Of a stretch of 64,000 bases of DNA, positions 54,666-64,000 are shown piece after piece. Numbering within the stretch: position 1 is the first letter of the stretch; each line of letters starts with the position of its first letter. The position numbers were made by a program, and so were the translations under genes. The stretch is from contig NC_091108.1 of NCBI RefSeq assembly GCF_024713975.1, forward strand, positions 352,501 through 416,500, given 5' to 3'. The notes below the pieces were generated by a model. The model was not told the origin of the DNA. It saw only the letters and a list, made by a program, of their open reading frames with translations, and made no database searches. This DNA comes from Paralichthys olivaceus. Lineage: Eukaryota; Chordata; Actinopteri; Pleuronectiformes; Paralichthyidae.

Positions 54666-55142
54666 GTGAGTACTGAGATATATATATATATATTTATATA
54701 TATATATATAATGTATATCTTTAAACACTAAGTATTATATATATATAAAGTGAACCAGGTTAATCATTGAACCCAGTGAGTACTGAGATATATTTATATA
54801 TATATATATAATGTATATCTTTAAACACTAAGTATTATATATATATAAAGTGAACCAGGTTAATCATTGAACCCAGTGAGTACTGAGATATATTTATATA
54901 TATATATATAATGTATATCTTTAAACACTAAGTATTATATATATATAAAGTGAACCAGGTTAATCATTGAACCCAGTGAGTAGTGGTAAAAGTTATACAT
55001 ATTATTTATATGAATAATAAATACACCTAGTATTAGAATCTTTACTTTATTTATAGTCTAAATGTAAAATGGAATTTTTTAAATGAGGTTTGGTTTTAGA
55101 TCACATCACAGCTGAGTTTGTGTTATGAAGCTTCATGTTGTG

Positions 55143-55202
55143 TGAATTATGGAAATCAGAAGATGATCTTTGGAAGTGGAACCAGAGTAATCATTGAACC
55201 CA
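55143..55202 (+). CDS. TRAJ: TCR-alpha J segment 6 (type B)
   Basis: Reads NYGNQKMIFGSGTRVIIEP plus one base, donor GTGAGT. RSS: nonamer AGTTTGTGT (55115-55123), spacer TATGAAGCTTCA, heptamer TGTTGTG (55136-55142). The spacer and upstream flank differ from type A and define a second lineage. Confidence 0.9.
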
Positions 55203-56391
55203 GTGAGTACTGAGATATATATATATATAATCTATATCTTTAAACACTAAGTATTATATATATATATAAAGTGAACCAGAGTAATCATTGAACCCAGTGA
55301 GTACTGAGATATATATATATAATCTATATCTTTAAACACTAAGTATTATATATATATAAAGTGAACCAGAGTAATCATTGAACCCAGTGAGTACTGAGAT
55401 ATATATATATAATCTATATCTTTAAACACTAAGTATTATATATATATAAAGTGAACCAGAGTAATCATTGAACCCAGTGAGTACTGAGATATACAAATAT
55501 AATCTATATCTTTAAACACTAAGTATTATATATATATAAAGTGAACCAGAGTAATCATTGAACCCAGTGAGTACTGAGATATATAAATATAATCTATATC
55601 TTTAAACACTAAGTATTATATATATATAAAGTGAACCAGAGGAATCATTGAACCCAGTGAGTACTGAGATATATATATATATAATGTATATCTTTAAACA
55701 CTAAGTATTATATATATATAAAGTGAACCAGAGTAATCATTGAACCCAGTGAGTACTGAGATATACAAATATAATCTATATCTTTAAACACTAAGTATTA
55801 TATATATATAAAGTGAACCAGAGGAATCATTGAACCCAGTGAGTACTGAGATATATAAATATAATCTATATCTTTAAACACTAAGTATTATATATATATA
55901 AAGTGAACCAGAGTAATCATTGAACCCAGTGAGTACTGAGATATATTTATATATATATATATAATGTATATCTTTAAACACTAAGTATTATATATAAAGT
56001 GAACCAGAGTAATCATTGAACCCAGTGAGTACTGAGATATATATATATATATATATATATAATGTATATCTTTAAACACTAAGTATTATATATAAAGTGA
56101 ACCAAGTAATCATTGAACCCAGTGAGTACATATATAGATTATATAACTCCCTTTATATGGAGGCTCTATGTTGTAATACATATCATCAGTAATAGATTGT
56201 ATTCAGTGTCTGTTATGTCACTGTGAGCATTTTATTTATAGCACACGATATTAGAAATGTTCTTCATGAAAACTAGCTTCAGATATTACAGTTGTTCTGT
56301 TCTGTTCATAGCGTTAAAGTAAAACTGTGTGTTTTTTACATGAAGTCTGGTTGAGGAGGTCACAGTTTGTGTTGGGATGTTTCATGTTGTG

Positions 56392-56451
56392 TGAATACTG
56401 GAAGTTATAAGATCGTGTTTGGAAGTGGAACCAGAGTAATCATTGAACCCA
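56392..56451 (+). CDS. TRAJ: TCR-alpha J segment 7 (type A)
   Basis: Reads NTGSYKIVFGSGTRVIIEP plus one base, donor GTGAGT. RSS: nonamer at 56364-56372, a 12-base spacer, heptamer TGTTGTG (56385-56391). Confidence 0.9.
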
Positions 56452-56463
56452 GTGAGTACTGAG

Positions 56464-56495
<32 letters not shown>

Positions 56496-56824
56496 TGTAT
56501 ATCTTTAAACACTAAGTATTATATATAAAGTGAACCAGAGTAATCATTGAACCCAGTGAGTACTGAGATATATATATATATATATATATAAAATGTATAT
56601 CTTTAAACACTAAGTATTATATATATATAAAGTGAACCAGGTTAATCATTGAACCCAGTGAGTAGTGGTAAAAGTTATACATATTATTTATATGAATAAT
56701 AAATACACCTAGTATTAGAATCTTTACTTTATTTATAGTCTAAATGTAAAATGGAATTTTTTAAATGAGGTTTGGTTTTAGATCACATCACAGCTGAGTT
56801 TGTGTTATGAAGCTTCATGTTGTG

Positions 56825-56884
56825 TGAATGATGGAAATCAGAAGATGATCTTTGGAAGTGGAACCAGAGTAATCATTGAACCCA
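56825..56884 (+). CDS. TRAJ: TCR-alpha J segment 8 (type B)
   Basis: Reads NDGNQKMIFGSGTRVIIEP plus one base, donor GTGAGT. RSS: nonamer at 56797-56805, a 12-base spacer, heptamer TGTTGTG (56818-56824). It differs from segment 6 by Y to D at the second residue. Confidence 0.9.
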
Positions 56885-58569
56885 GTGAGTACTGAGATAT
56901 ATATATATATATATAATCTATATCTTTAAACACTAAGTATTATATATATATATAAAGTGAACCAGAGTAATCATTGAACCCAGTGAGTACTGAGATATAT
57001 AAATATAATCTATATCTTTAAACACTAAGTATTATATATATATAAAGTGAACCAGAGTAATCATTGAACCCAGTGAGTACTGAGATATATATATATATAA
57101 TCTATATCTTTAAACACTAATTATTATATATATATAAAGTGAACCAGAGTAATCATTGAACCCAGTGAGTACTGAGATATATATATATATAATCTATATC
57201 TTTAAACACTAAGTATTATATATATATATAAAGTGAACCAGAGTAATCATTGAACCCAGTGAGTACTGAGATATATATATATAATGTATATCTTTAAACA
57301 CTAAGTATTATATATATATAAAGTGAACCAGAGTAATCATTGAACCCAGTGAGTACTGAGATATATTTATATAATCTATATCTTTAAACACTAAGTATTA
57401 TATATATATAAAGTGAACCAGAGTAATCATTGAACCCAGTGAGTACTGAGATATATATATATAATGTATATCTTTAAACACTAAGTGTTATATATATATA
57501 AAGTGAACCAGAGTAATCATTGAACCCAGTGAGTACTGAGATATATATATATAATCTATATCTTTAAACACTAAGTATTATATATATATATAAAGTGAAC
57601 CAGAGTAATCATTGAACCCAGTGAGTACTGAGATATATATATATAATGTATATCTTTAAACACTAAGTATTATATATATATAAAGTGAACCAGAGTAATC
57701 ATTGAACCCAGTGAGTACTGAGATATATTTATATATATATATATATATATATATAATGTATATCTTTAAACACTAAGTATTATATATATATATAAAGTGA
57801 ACCAGAGTAATCATTGAACCCAGTGAGTACTGAGATATATAAATATAATCTATATCTTTAAACACTAAGTGTTATATATAAAGTGAACCAGAGTAATCAT
57901 TGAACCCAGTGAGTACTGAGATATATTTATATATATATATATATATAATGTATATCTTTAAACACTAAGTATTATATATATATAAAGTGAACCAGAGTAA
58001 TCATTGAACCCAGTGAGTACTGAGATATATATATATAATCTATATCTTTAAACACTAAGTATTATATATATATAAAGTGAACCAGAGTAATCATTGAACC
58101 CAGTGAGTACTGAGATATATTTATATATATATATATAATGTATATCTTTAAACACTAAGTATTATATATATAAAGTGAACCAGAGTAATCATTGAACCCA
58201 GTGAGTACTGAGATATATTTATATATATATATATATAAAATGTATATCTTTAAACACTAAGTATTATATATAAAGTGAACCAAGTAATCATTGAACCCAG
58301 TGAGTACATATATAGATTATATAACTCCCTTTATATGGAGGATCTATGTTGTAATACATATCATCAGTAATAGATTGTATTCAGTGTCTGTTATGTCACT
58401 GTGAGCATTTTATTTATAGCACACGATATTAGAAATGTTCTTCATGAAAACTAGCTTCAGATATTACAGTTGTGATGTTCTGTTCATAGCGTTAAAGTAA
58501 AACTGTGTGTTTTTTACATGAAGTCTGGTTGAGGAGGTCACAGTTTGTGTTGGGATGTTTCATGTTGTG

Positions 58570-58629
58570 TGAATACTGGAGGTTATAAGATCGTGTTTGG
58601 AAGTGGAACCAGAGTAATCATTGAACCCA
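58570..58629 (+). CDS. TRAJ: TCR-alpha J segment 9 (type A)
   Basis: Reads NTGGYKIVFGSGTRVIIEP plus one base, donor GTGAGT. RSS: nonamer at 58542-58550, a 12-base spacer, heptamer TGTTGTG (58563-58569). It is not followed by a type B partner. Confidence 0.9.
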
Positions 58630-59637
58630 GTGAGTACTGAGATATATATATATAATGTATATCTTTAAACACTAAGTATTATATATATATATAAAGTGAA
58701 CCAGAGTAATCATTGAACCCAGTGAGTACTGAGATATATATATATAATCTATATCTTTAAACACTAAGTATTATATATATATAAAGTGAACCAGAGTAAT
58801 CATTGAACCCAGTGAGTACTGAGATATATTTATATATATATATATATAATGTATATCTTTAAACACTAAGTATTATATATATATAAAGTGAACCAGAGTA
58901 ATCATTGAACCCAGTGAGTACTGAGATATATATATATAATCTATATCTTTAAACACTAAGTATTATATATATATATAAAGTGAACCAGAGTAATCATTGA
59001 ACCCAGTGAGTACTGAGATATACAAATATAATCTATATCTTTAAACACTAAGTATTATATATATATATAAAGTGAACCAGAGTAATCATTGAACCCAGTG
59101 AGTACTGAGATATATAAATATAATCTATATCTTTAAACACTAAGTATTATATATATATAAAGTGAACCAGAGTAATCATTGAACCCAGTGAGTACTGAGA
59201 TATATATATATATAATGTATATCTTTAAACACTAAGTATTATATATAAAGTGAACCAAGTAATCATTGAACCCAGTGAGTACTAAGATATATTTATATAT
59301 ATATATAATGTATATCTTTAAACACTAAGTATTATATATAAAGTGAACCAAGTAATCATTGAACCCAGTGAGTACATATATAGATTATATAACTCCCTTT
59401 ATATGGAGGCTCTATGTTGTAATACATATCATCAGTAATAGATTGTATTCAGTGTCTGTTATGTCACTGTGAGCATTTTATTTATAGCACACGATATTAG
59501 AAATGTTCTTCATGAAAACTAGCTTCAGATATTACAGTTGTTCTGTTCTGTTCATAGCGTTAAAGTAAAACTGTGTGTTTTTTACATGAAGTCTGGTTGA
59601 GGAGGTCACAGTTTGTGTTGGGATGTTTCATGTTGTG

Positions 59638-59697
59638 TGAATACTGGAAGTTATAAGATCGTGTTTGGAAGTGGAACCAGAGTAATCATTGAACCCA
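59638..59697 (+). CDS. TRAJ: TCR-alpha J segment 10 (type A)
   Basis: Reads NTGSYKIVFGSGTRVIIEP plus one base, identical in protein to segment 7. RSS: nonamer at 59610-59618, a 12-base spacer, heptamer TGTTGTG (59631-59637). Confidence 0.9.
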
Positions 59698-59709
59698 GTG
59701 AGTACTGAG

Positions 59710-59741
<32 letters not shown>

Positions 59742-60170
59742 TGTATATCTTTAAACACTAAGTATTATATATAAAGTGAACCAGAGTAATCATTGAACCC
59801 AGTGAGTACTGAGATATATATATATATATATATATAAAATGTATATCTTTAAACACTAAGTATTATATATATATAAAGTGAACCAGGTTAATCATTGAAC
59901 CCAGTGAGTACTGAGATATATTTATATATATATATATAATGTATATCTTTAAACACTAAGTATTATATATATATAAAGTGAACCAGGTTAATCATTGAAC
60001 CCAGTGAGTAGTGGTAAAAGTTATACATATTATTTATATGAATAATAAATACACCTAGTATTAGAATCTTTACTTTATTTATAGTCTAAATGTAAAATGG
60101 AATTTTTTAAATGAGGTTTGGTTTTAGATCACATCACAGCTGAGTTTGTGTTATGAAGCTTCATGTTGTG

Positions 60171-60230
60171 TGAATTATGGAAATCAGAAGATGATCTTTG
60201 GAAGTGGAACCAGAGTAATCATTGAACCCA
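60171..60230 (+). CDS. TRAJ: TCR-alpha J segment 11 (type B)
   Basis: Reads NYGNQKMIFGSGTRVIIEP plus one base, identical in protein to segment 6. RSS: nonamer at 60143-60151, a 12-base spacer, heptamer TGTTGTG (60164-60170). Confidence 0.9.
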
Positions 60231-61309
60231 GTGAGTACTGAGATATATTTATATATATATATATATATATATAATGTATATCTTTAAACACTAAGTATTA
60301 TATATATATAAAGTGAACCAGAGTAATCATTGAACCCAGTGAGTACTGAGATATACAAATATAATCTATATCTTTAAACACTAAGTATTATATATATATA
60401 TAAAGTGAACCAGAGTAATCATTGAACCCAGTGAGTACTGAGATATATAAATATAATCTATATCTTTAAACACTAAGTATTATATATATATAAAGTGAAC
60501 CAGAGTAATCATTGAACCCAGTGAGTACTGAGATATATATATATAATCTATATCTTTAAACACTAATTATTATATATATATAAAGTGAACCAGAGTAATC
60601 ATTGAACCAAGTGAGTACTGAGATATATAAATATATAATCTATATCTTTAAACACTAAGTATTATATATATATATATAAAGTGAACCAGAGTAATCATTG
60701 AACCCAGTGAGTACTGAGATATACAAATATAATCTATATCTTTAAACACTAAGTATTATATATATATATAAAGTGAACCAGAGTAATCATTGAACCCAGT
60801 GAGTACTGAGATATATAAATATAATCTATATCTTTAAACACTAAGTGTTATATATAAAGTGAACCAGAGTAATCATTGAACCCAGTGAGTACTGAGATAT
60901 ATATATATAATGTATATCTTTAAACACTAAGTATTATATATATATAAAGTGAACCAGAGTAATCATTGAACCCAGTGAGTACTGAGATATATAAATATAT
61001 ATTTATATATATATATAATGTATATCTTTAAACACTAAGTATGATATATAAAGTGAACAGGTTAATCACTGAACCCAGTGAGTACTGAGATATATATTAT
61101 ATAATGTATGTCTTTAAACACTAAGTATATATACATATATAATGTATATGTTTAAACACATTATATAACATGTACCTAAGTAAGAATCACGATCAACATA
61201 TAGACTCAAGTATTTTATACAGGCTCTTCTGAACAGAAAGCTCGATGACCTCCCTCATGTGATGTGTGTGTCAGTGCTTCAGGTTTGTGTTGGGATGTTT
61301 CATGTTGTG

Positions 61310-61369
61310 TGAATGTTGGTGTGAATAAGATCGTGTTTGGAAGTGGAACCAGAGTAATCATTCAACTCA
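61310..61369 (+). CDS. TRAJ: TCR-alpha J segment 12
   Basis: Reads NVGVNKIVFGSGTRVIIQL plus one base, donor GTGAGT. RSS: nonamer GGTTTGTGT (61282-61290), a 12-base spacer identical to type A, heptamer TGTTGTG (61303-61309). It is a diverged relative of type A outside the satellite array, possibly the older form (IIQL instead of IIEP). Confidence 0.9.
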
Positions 61370-61387
61370 GTGAGTACATATATACAT

Positions 61388-61905
61388 TATACGTGTGTCA
61401 TACGTGTGTGTTTCATACATGTGTGTTTCATACGTGTGCGTTTCATACATGTGTGTTTCATACGTGTGTGTTTCATACGTGTGCGTTTCATACGTGTGTG
61501 TTTCATACGTGTGCGTTTCATACATGTGTGTTTCATACGTGTGTGTTTCATACGTGTGCGTTTCATACGTGTGTGTTTCATACATGTGTGTTTCATACGT
61601 GTGTGTTTCATACGTGTGCGTTTCATACATGTGTGTTTCATACGTGTGCGTTTCATACGTGTGTGTGCGTTTCATACGTGTGCGTTTCATACGTGTGCGT
61701 GTCATGCGTGTGTGTTTCATGCGTGTGTGTTTCATACGTGTGTGTTTCATATGTTTGTGTCCACGTGTGCGTTTCATACGTGTGCGTTTCGTACGTTTCA
61801 TACGTGTGTGTTTCATACGTGTGTGTTTCATACGTGTGTTTCATACGTTTGTTTCATACGTGTGTGTCCACGTGTGCGTTTCATACGTGTGCGTTTCATA
61901 CGTGT
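61388..61905. repeat. 14-bp GTGTGTTTCATACG satellite
   Basis: About 37 copies of GTGTGTTTCATACG with GTGCG and ACATG variants, starting about 20 bases after the donor of J segment 12. The Cys/Phe/His/Val and Met/Lys/His/Thr frames on both strands are repeat artefacts. Confidence 0.95.
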
Positions 61906-61984
61906 TTACTCAGAAACTAAGAAACAGAAAAAAACTGGATGAAAATAGTGAAAACTTGAAAAAATCTGTTTTCGTAATTTAGGT

Positions 61985-62495
61985 TTTGTTTGTTGAGTTG
62001 TTGAGTTTGAGTTGAGTTGTTGAGTTTGAGTTGAGTTTGTGTTGAGTTTGAGTTGAGTTGTTGAGTTTGAGTTGAGTTTGTGTTGAGTTGTTGAGTTTGA
62101 GTTGAGTTTGAGTTGAGTTTGAGTTGAGTTTGTGTTGAGTTTGTGTTGAGTTTGTGTTGAGTTTGTGTTGAGTTGTTGAGTTTGAGTTGAGTTGTTGAGT
62201 TTGTGTTGTGTTTGTGTTGAGTTGTTGAGTTTGAGTTGAGTTGTTGAGTTTGTGTTGAGTTTGAGTTGAGTTGTTGAGTTTGTGTTGAGTTTGAGTTGTT
62301 GAGTTTGTGTTGAGTTTGTGTTGAGTTGTTGAGTTTGTGTTGAGTTTGAGTTGAGTTGTTGAGTTTGTGTTGAGTTTGAGTTGAGTTGTTGAGTTTGTGT
62401 TGAGTTTGAGTTGTTGAGTTTGTGTTGTGTTTGTGTTGAGTTGTTGAGTTTGTGTTGTGTTTGTGTTGAGTTGTTGAGTTTGAGTTGTGTTTGTG
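61985..62495. repeat. TTGAGTTTGAG / TTGAGTTTGTG satellite
   Basis: Half a kilobase of GAGTTTGAGTT, GAGTTTGTGTT and GAGTTGTT units. Many copies contain AGTTTGTGT, identical to the alpha J RSS nonamer. The Asn/Thr/Gln frames on the minus strand are artefacts. Confidence 0.92.
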
Positions 62496-62560
62496 TTGTG
62501 CTGCTTCACGTTGTGTGAACATGGACTCTGGTTCCTCATCGCTGAGACGAACGCAGCAGA
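62476..62560 (+). pseudogene. TRAJ: Decayed TCR-alpha J segment
   Basis: TGCTGCTTCACGTTGTGTGA at about 62497-62516 matches the spacer-heptamer-coding border of the type A J segments (GATGTTTCATGTTGTGTGA). A nonamer-like TTTGTGT precedes it at 12 bases. The following codons (NMDSGSS) are not followed by an FGxG turn or a J-type end, so only the RSS side survives. Confidence 0.5.
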
Positions 62561-62776
62561 AACATCAGCGTCAGTCAATGTTTGTACGTTTGAGCTTCAT
62601 TCCACTGAAGCAGAATCTGAACGAACATCAAACCTCAGGACTGTTTTCAACCAGACGACACGTTTATCGTGTTTATGTGGTTTAAAAAAACCTGAAGCCA
62701 AATACAAACTCATGTCTTTTAAAAAGAGTTCAGGAGAACCGTCTCTGCACTTATTGTTCGGGGCAGATTCACTGTG

Positions 62777-62836
62777 TGACTTCTGGAACTTATCAAATCC
62801 TCTTTGGAGCAGGAACCAAAGTAACAGTATACATCA
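62777..62836 (+). CDS. TRAJ: TCR-alpha J segment 13
   Basis: Reads TSGTYQILFGAGTKVTVYI plus one base, donor GTGAGT. RSS: nonamer ACTTATTGT (62749-62757), a 12-base spacer, perfect heptamer CACTGTG (62770-62776). Canonical FGAG turn. Confidence 0.92.
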
Positions 62837-63914
62837 GTGAGTATTTCAAATATTATTAAAGTCGCTCTGCGTCTTGACTTTAAGATAAACGAAGGACGAC
62901 GCTGGAATAATTCTACAAACGTCGTTTGAGAACAGAAATCTCATTTAATCAGGAAACAAAACAATCATCAACATTTGTTCATGATTGACAACTTCTTACT
63001 TCTGACCCTCTGTTGGTTCGGCTTCGACAAACGAAAGTTCTTCATTCACTTTACAAAGCTTTGTCTTGAAACTCAAGATGTGGACTGAACTCTGTGGAAA
63101 TGTGACATTTGATGAAATATCTGTACGAGTTCCGTTTCAATCCAGTTGAAGTCAAACTTTTCAAATGTTTGTCAGGTAGAAATCATTAAACCGAATCAGC
63201 AGAGTGAGGGGACGAGATTCAGGGTGGTGACGCTGTCGTTCGTTCTCAGTGAAGTAAAAACGTTGGTTCTTGAATCCGGTGAGTTTTAAGCGGCTGCTGT
63301 GTTTTGATCCTCGACAGATGAAAGTGACGCACGATGCTCCGACTTATTGTCTTTAAAACGTGCTCTTGTTCTGAAGACAAACCGTTTGATGGGATTCTCG
63401 TCTCGGTGTGAGGTGTGCAGCAGTTTAACTGTTGGTATCAGTGGGTTCATGTGTTCATGTGTTCATGTGTTCATGTGTTCAGCTCTTCACTTCAGATCTC
63501 TATTAATGCTGAAATATTATTTAGAATGTTTTCTCTGATTCCAGCAAAACAAATGACTTCTTAGTTTTAGTTAGTTTTATCATTTCTCCAATTCTTAAAT
63601 CTAATATATTATTGTACTGCAGAGAATGTGTCTCCTCTAATTTAACATTTACTTATTAAGTTCGTCTGCATTATGTCCATCCTCCATGTCAACTGTCTTT
63701 ACATGACGCATTTAAAACAGACACAAGAAGAAAACAGCAACACATCAAAATACCCACAGTGAAAATCCACTCAGCTGAAATAACAAACGTAGGATTTCAA
63801 GTGACAAACACTTTTATGTCCAACGTGAGTTTTGGATTTAATCAAAGGATTTTCACTTAAATAACTCTGAAGACTTTTGGTGTCAGTTGTAAAGACGTTG
63901 ATAAAGAAACGTGA
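62837..63914 (+). other. Spacer between alpha J segments 13 and 14
   Basis: About 1.1 kb with no further J (no FGxG with RSS), gene or long repeat. There is only a fourfold GTTCATGTGTTCAT at about 63445-63480. Confidence 0.6.
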
Positions 63915-63942
63915 GGTTATTGTTCAGATGAACTTCACTGTG

Positions 63943-64000
63943 TGACGGCGTCAGGAAACAGACGGCTGCTCTTTGGAGAAGGGATCGAAGTGTCTGTAGG
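63943..64000 (+). CDS. TRAJ: TCR-alpha J segment 14, cut by the window end
   Basis: Reads TASGNRRLLFGEGIEVSV to the window edge. RSS: nonamer GGTTATTGT (63915-63923), a 12-base spacer, perfect heptamer CACTGTG (63936-63942). The turn is F-G-E-G. The splice donor lies beyond the window, and the locus continues to the right. Confidence 0.88.

Larger units (their letters stand above)
53417..61100 (+). repeat. AT-rich satellite whose units carry the J 3' end and splice donor
   Basis: Roughly 65 units of about 85-140 bases, counted by eye. Each holds GTGAACCAGAGTAATCATTG, then AACCCAGTGAGTACTGAGAT, a (TA)n stretch, then AATGTATATCTTTAAACACT and AAGTATTATATATA. The first 40 bases match the last 27 coding bases of the adjacent J segments plus the donor, less one G (J: GTGGAACC; unit: GTGAACC). 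Eight array blocks are separated by intact J segments with unique flanks. Confidence 0.95.

Noticed and set aside
61264-61982. Overlapping long frames on both strands (CVFHTCVFH-like and MKHTRMKH-like)
   Set aside because: They arise from the 14-bp satellite after J segment 12. The first codons of one frame are the J segment itself.
61917-62578. Two minus-strand frames of about 200 codons rich in Asn, Thr and Gln
   Set aside because: Low-complexity reading of the TTGAGTTTGTG satellite; no domain and both frames show the same pattern.

Overview
This window is vertebrate nuclear DNA, most likely from a ray-finned (probably percomorph) fish. The genes are split by GT/AG introns. The protein-coding content is vertebrate (NMNAT2, SMG7, T-cell receptor segments, a fish-type B-box/SPRY TRIM and a fish-type C2H2 zinc-finger gene). 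The repeats are also typical of teleosts: L2-like LINEs, a hAT transposon, TTAA-flanked MITEs and very abundant micro- and minisatellites. I cannot name the species.

Layout. (1) 159-2332, minus: the first four coding exons of nmnat2; the rest lies off the left edge. (2) 4.6-9.4 kb, minus: a compact TCR-gamma V-J-C cassette. It has a V gene with a 23-type RSS, a J with a perfect 12-RSS, and a constant gene whose stalk exon is expanded by an in-frame 15-bp minisatellite. (3) 13.0-14.6 kb, plus: a single-exon TRIM-like gene (B-boxes, coiled coil, PRY/SPRY) without a RING; its 5' end is replaced by a TTAA-flanked MITE. (4) 16.6-35.7 kb, plus: a complete smg7 gene of 23 coding exons, whose lengths add up to an open frame of about 1190 codons. 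Its introns carry a hAT element with exact target duplications, L2 LINE remnants and long minisatellites. (5) 39.9-42.3 kb, plus: a TCR-delta D-D-J-C cluster with textbook 12/23 RSS. (6) 42.4-51 kb: satellites, an LTR-like remnant, a four-finger C2H2 zinc-finger gene and a broken second copy of it. (7) 52.0-64.0 kb, plus: fourteen TCR-alpha J segments. Nine lie in or beside an array of roughly 65 AT-rich repeat units, each carrying a copy of the 3' end of the J coding segment and its splice donor.

How it fits together. The gamma cassette obeys the 12/23 rule (V 23-type, J 12). On the plus strand the order Ddelta-Jdelta-Cdelta-Jalpha matches the vertebrate TRA/TRD order. V genes for alpha/delta and the alpha constant gene are not in the window; Calpha should lie to the right. 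All three receptor loci (gamma, delta and the alpha J cluster) therefore sit within 60 kb, with smg7 between them.

The most notable signals are: linkage of TRG and TRA/TRD; the minisatellite-built gamma stalk; the splice-donor-bearing satellite derived from a J segment; a second donor-bearing minisatellite in the zinc-finger gene; and a Ddelta duplication whose breakpoint falls in an RSS nonamer. Exon boundaries were read by eye from splice consensus, frame and family knowledge; no alignment was run.
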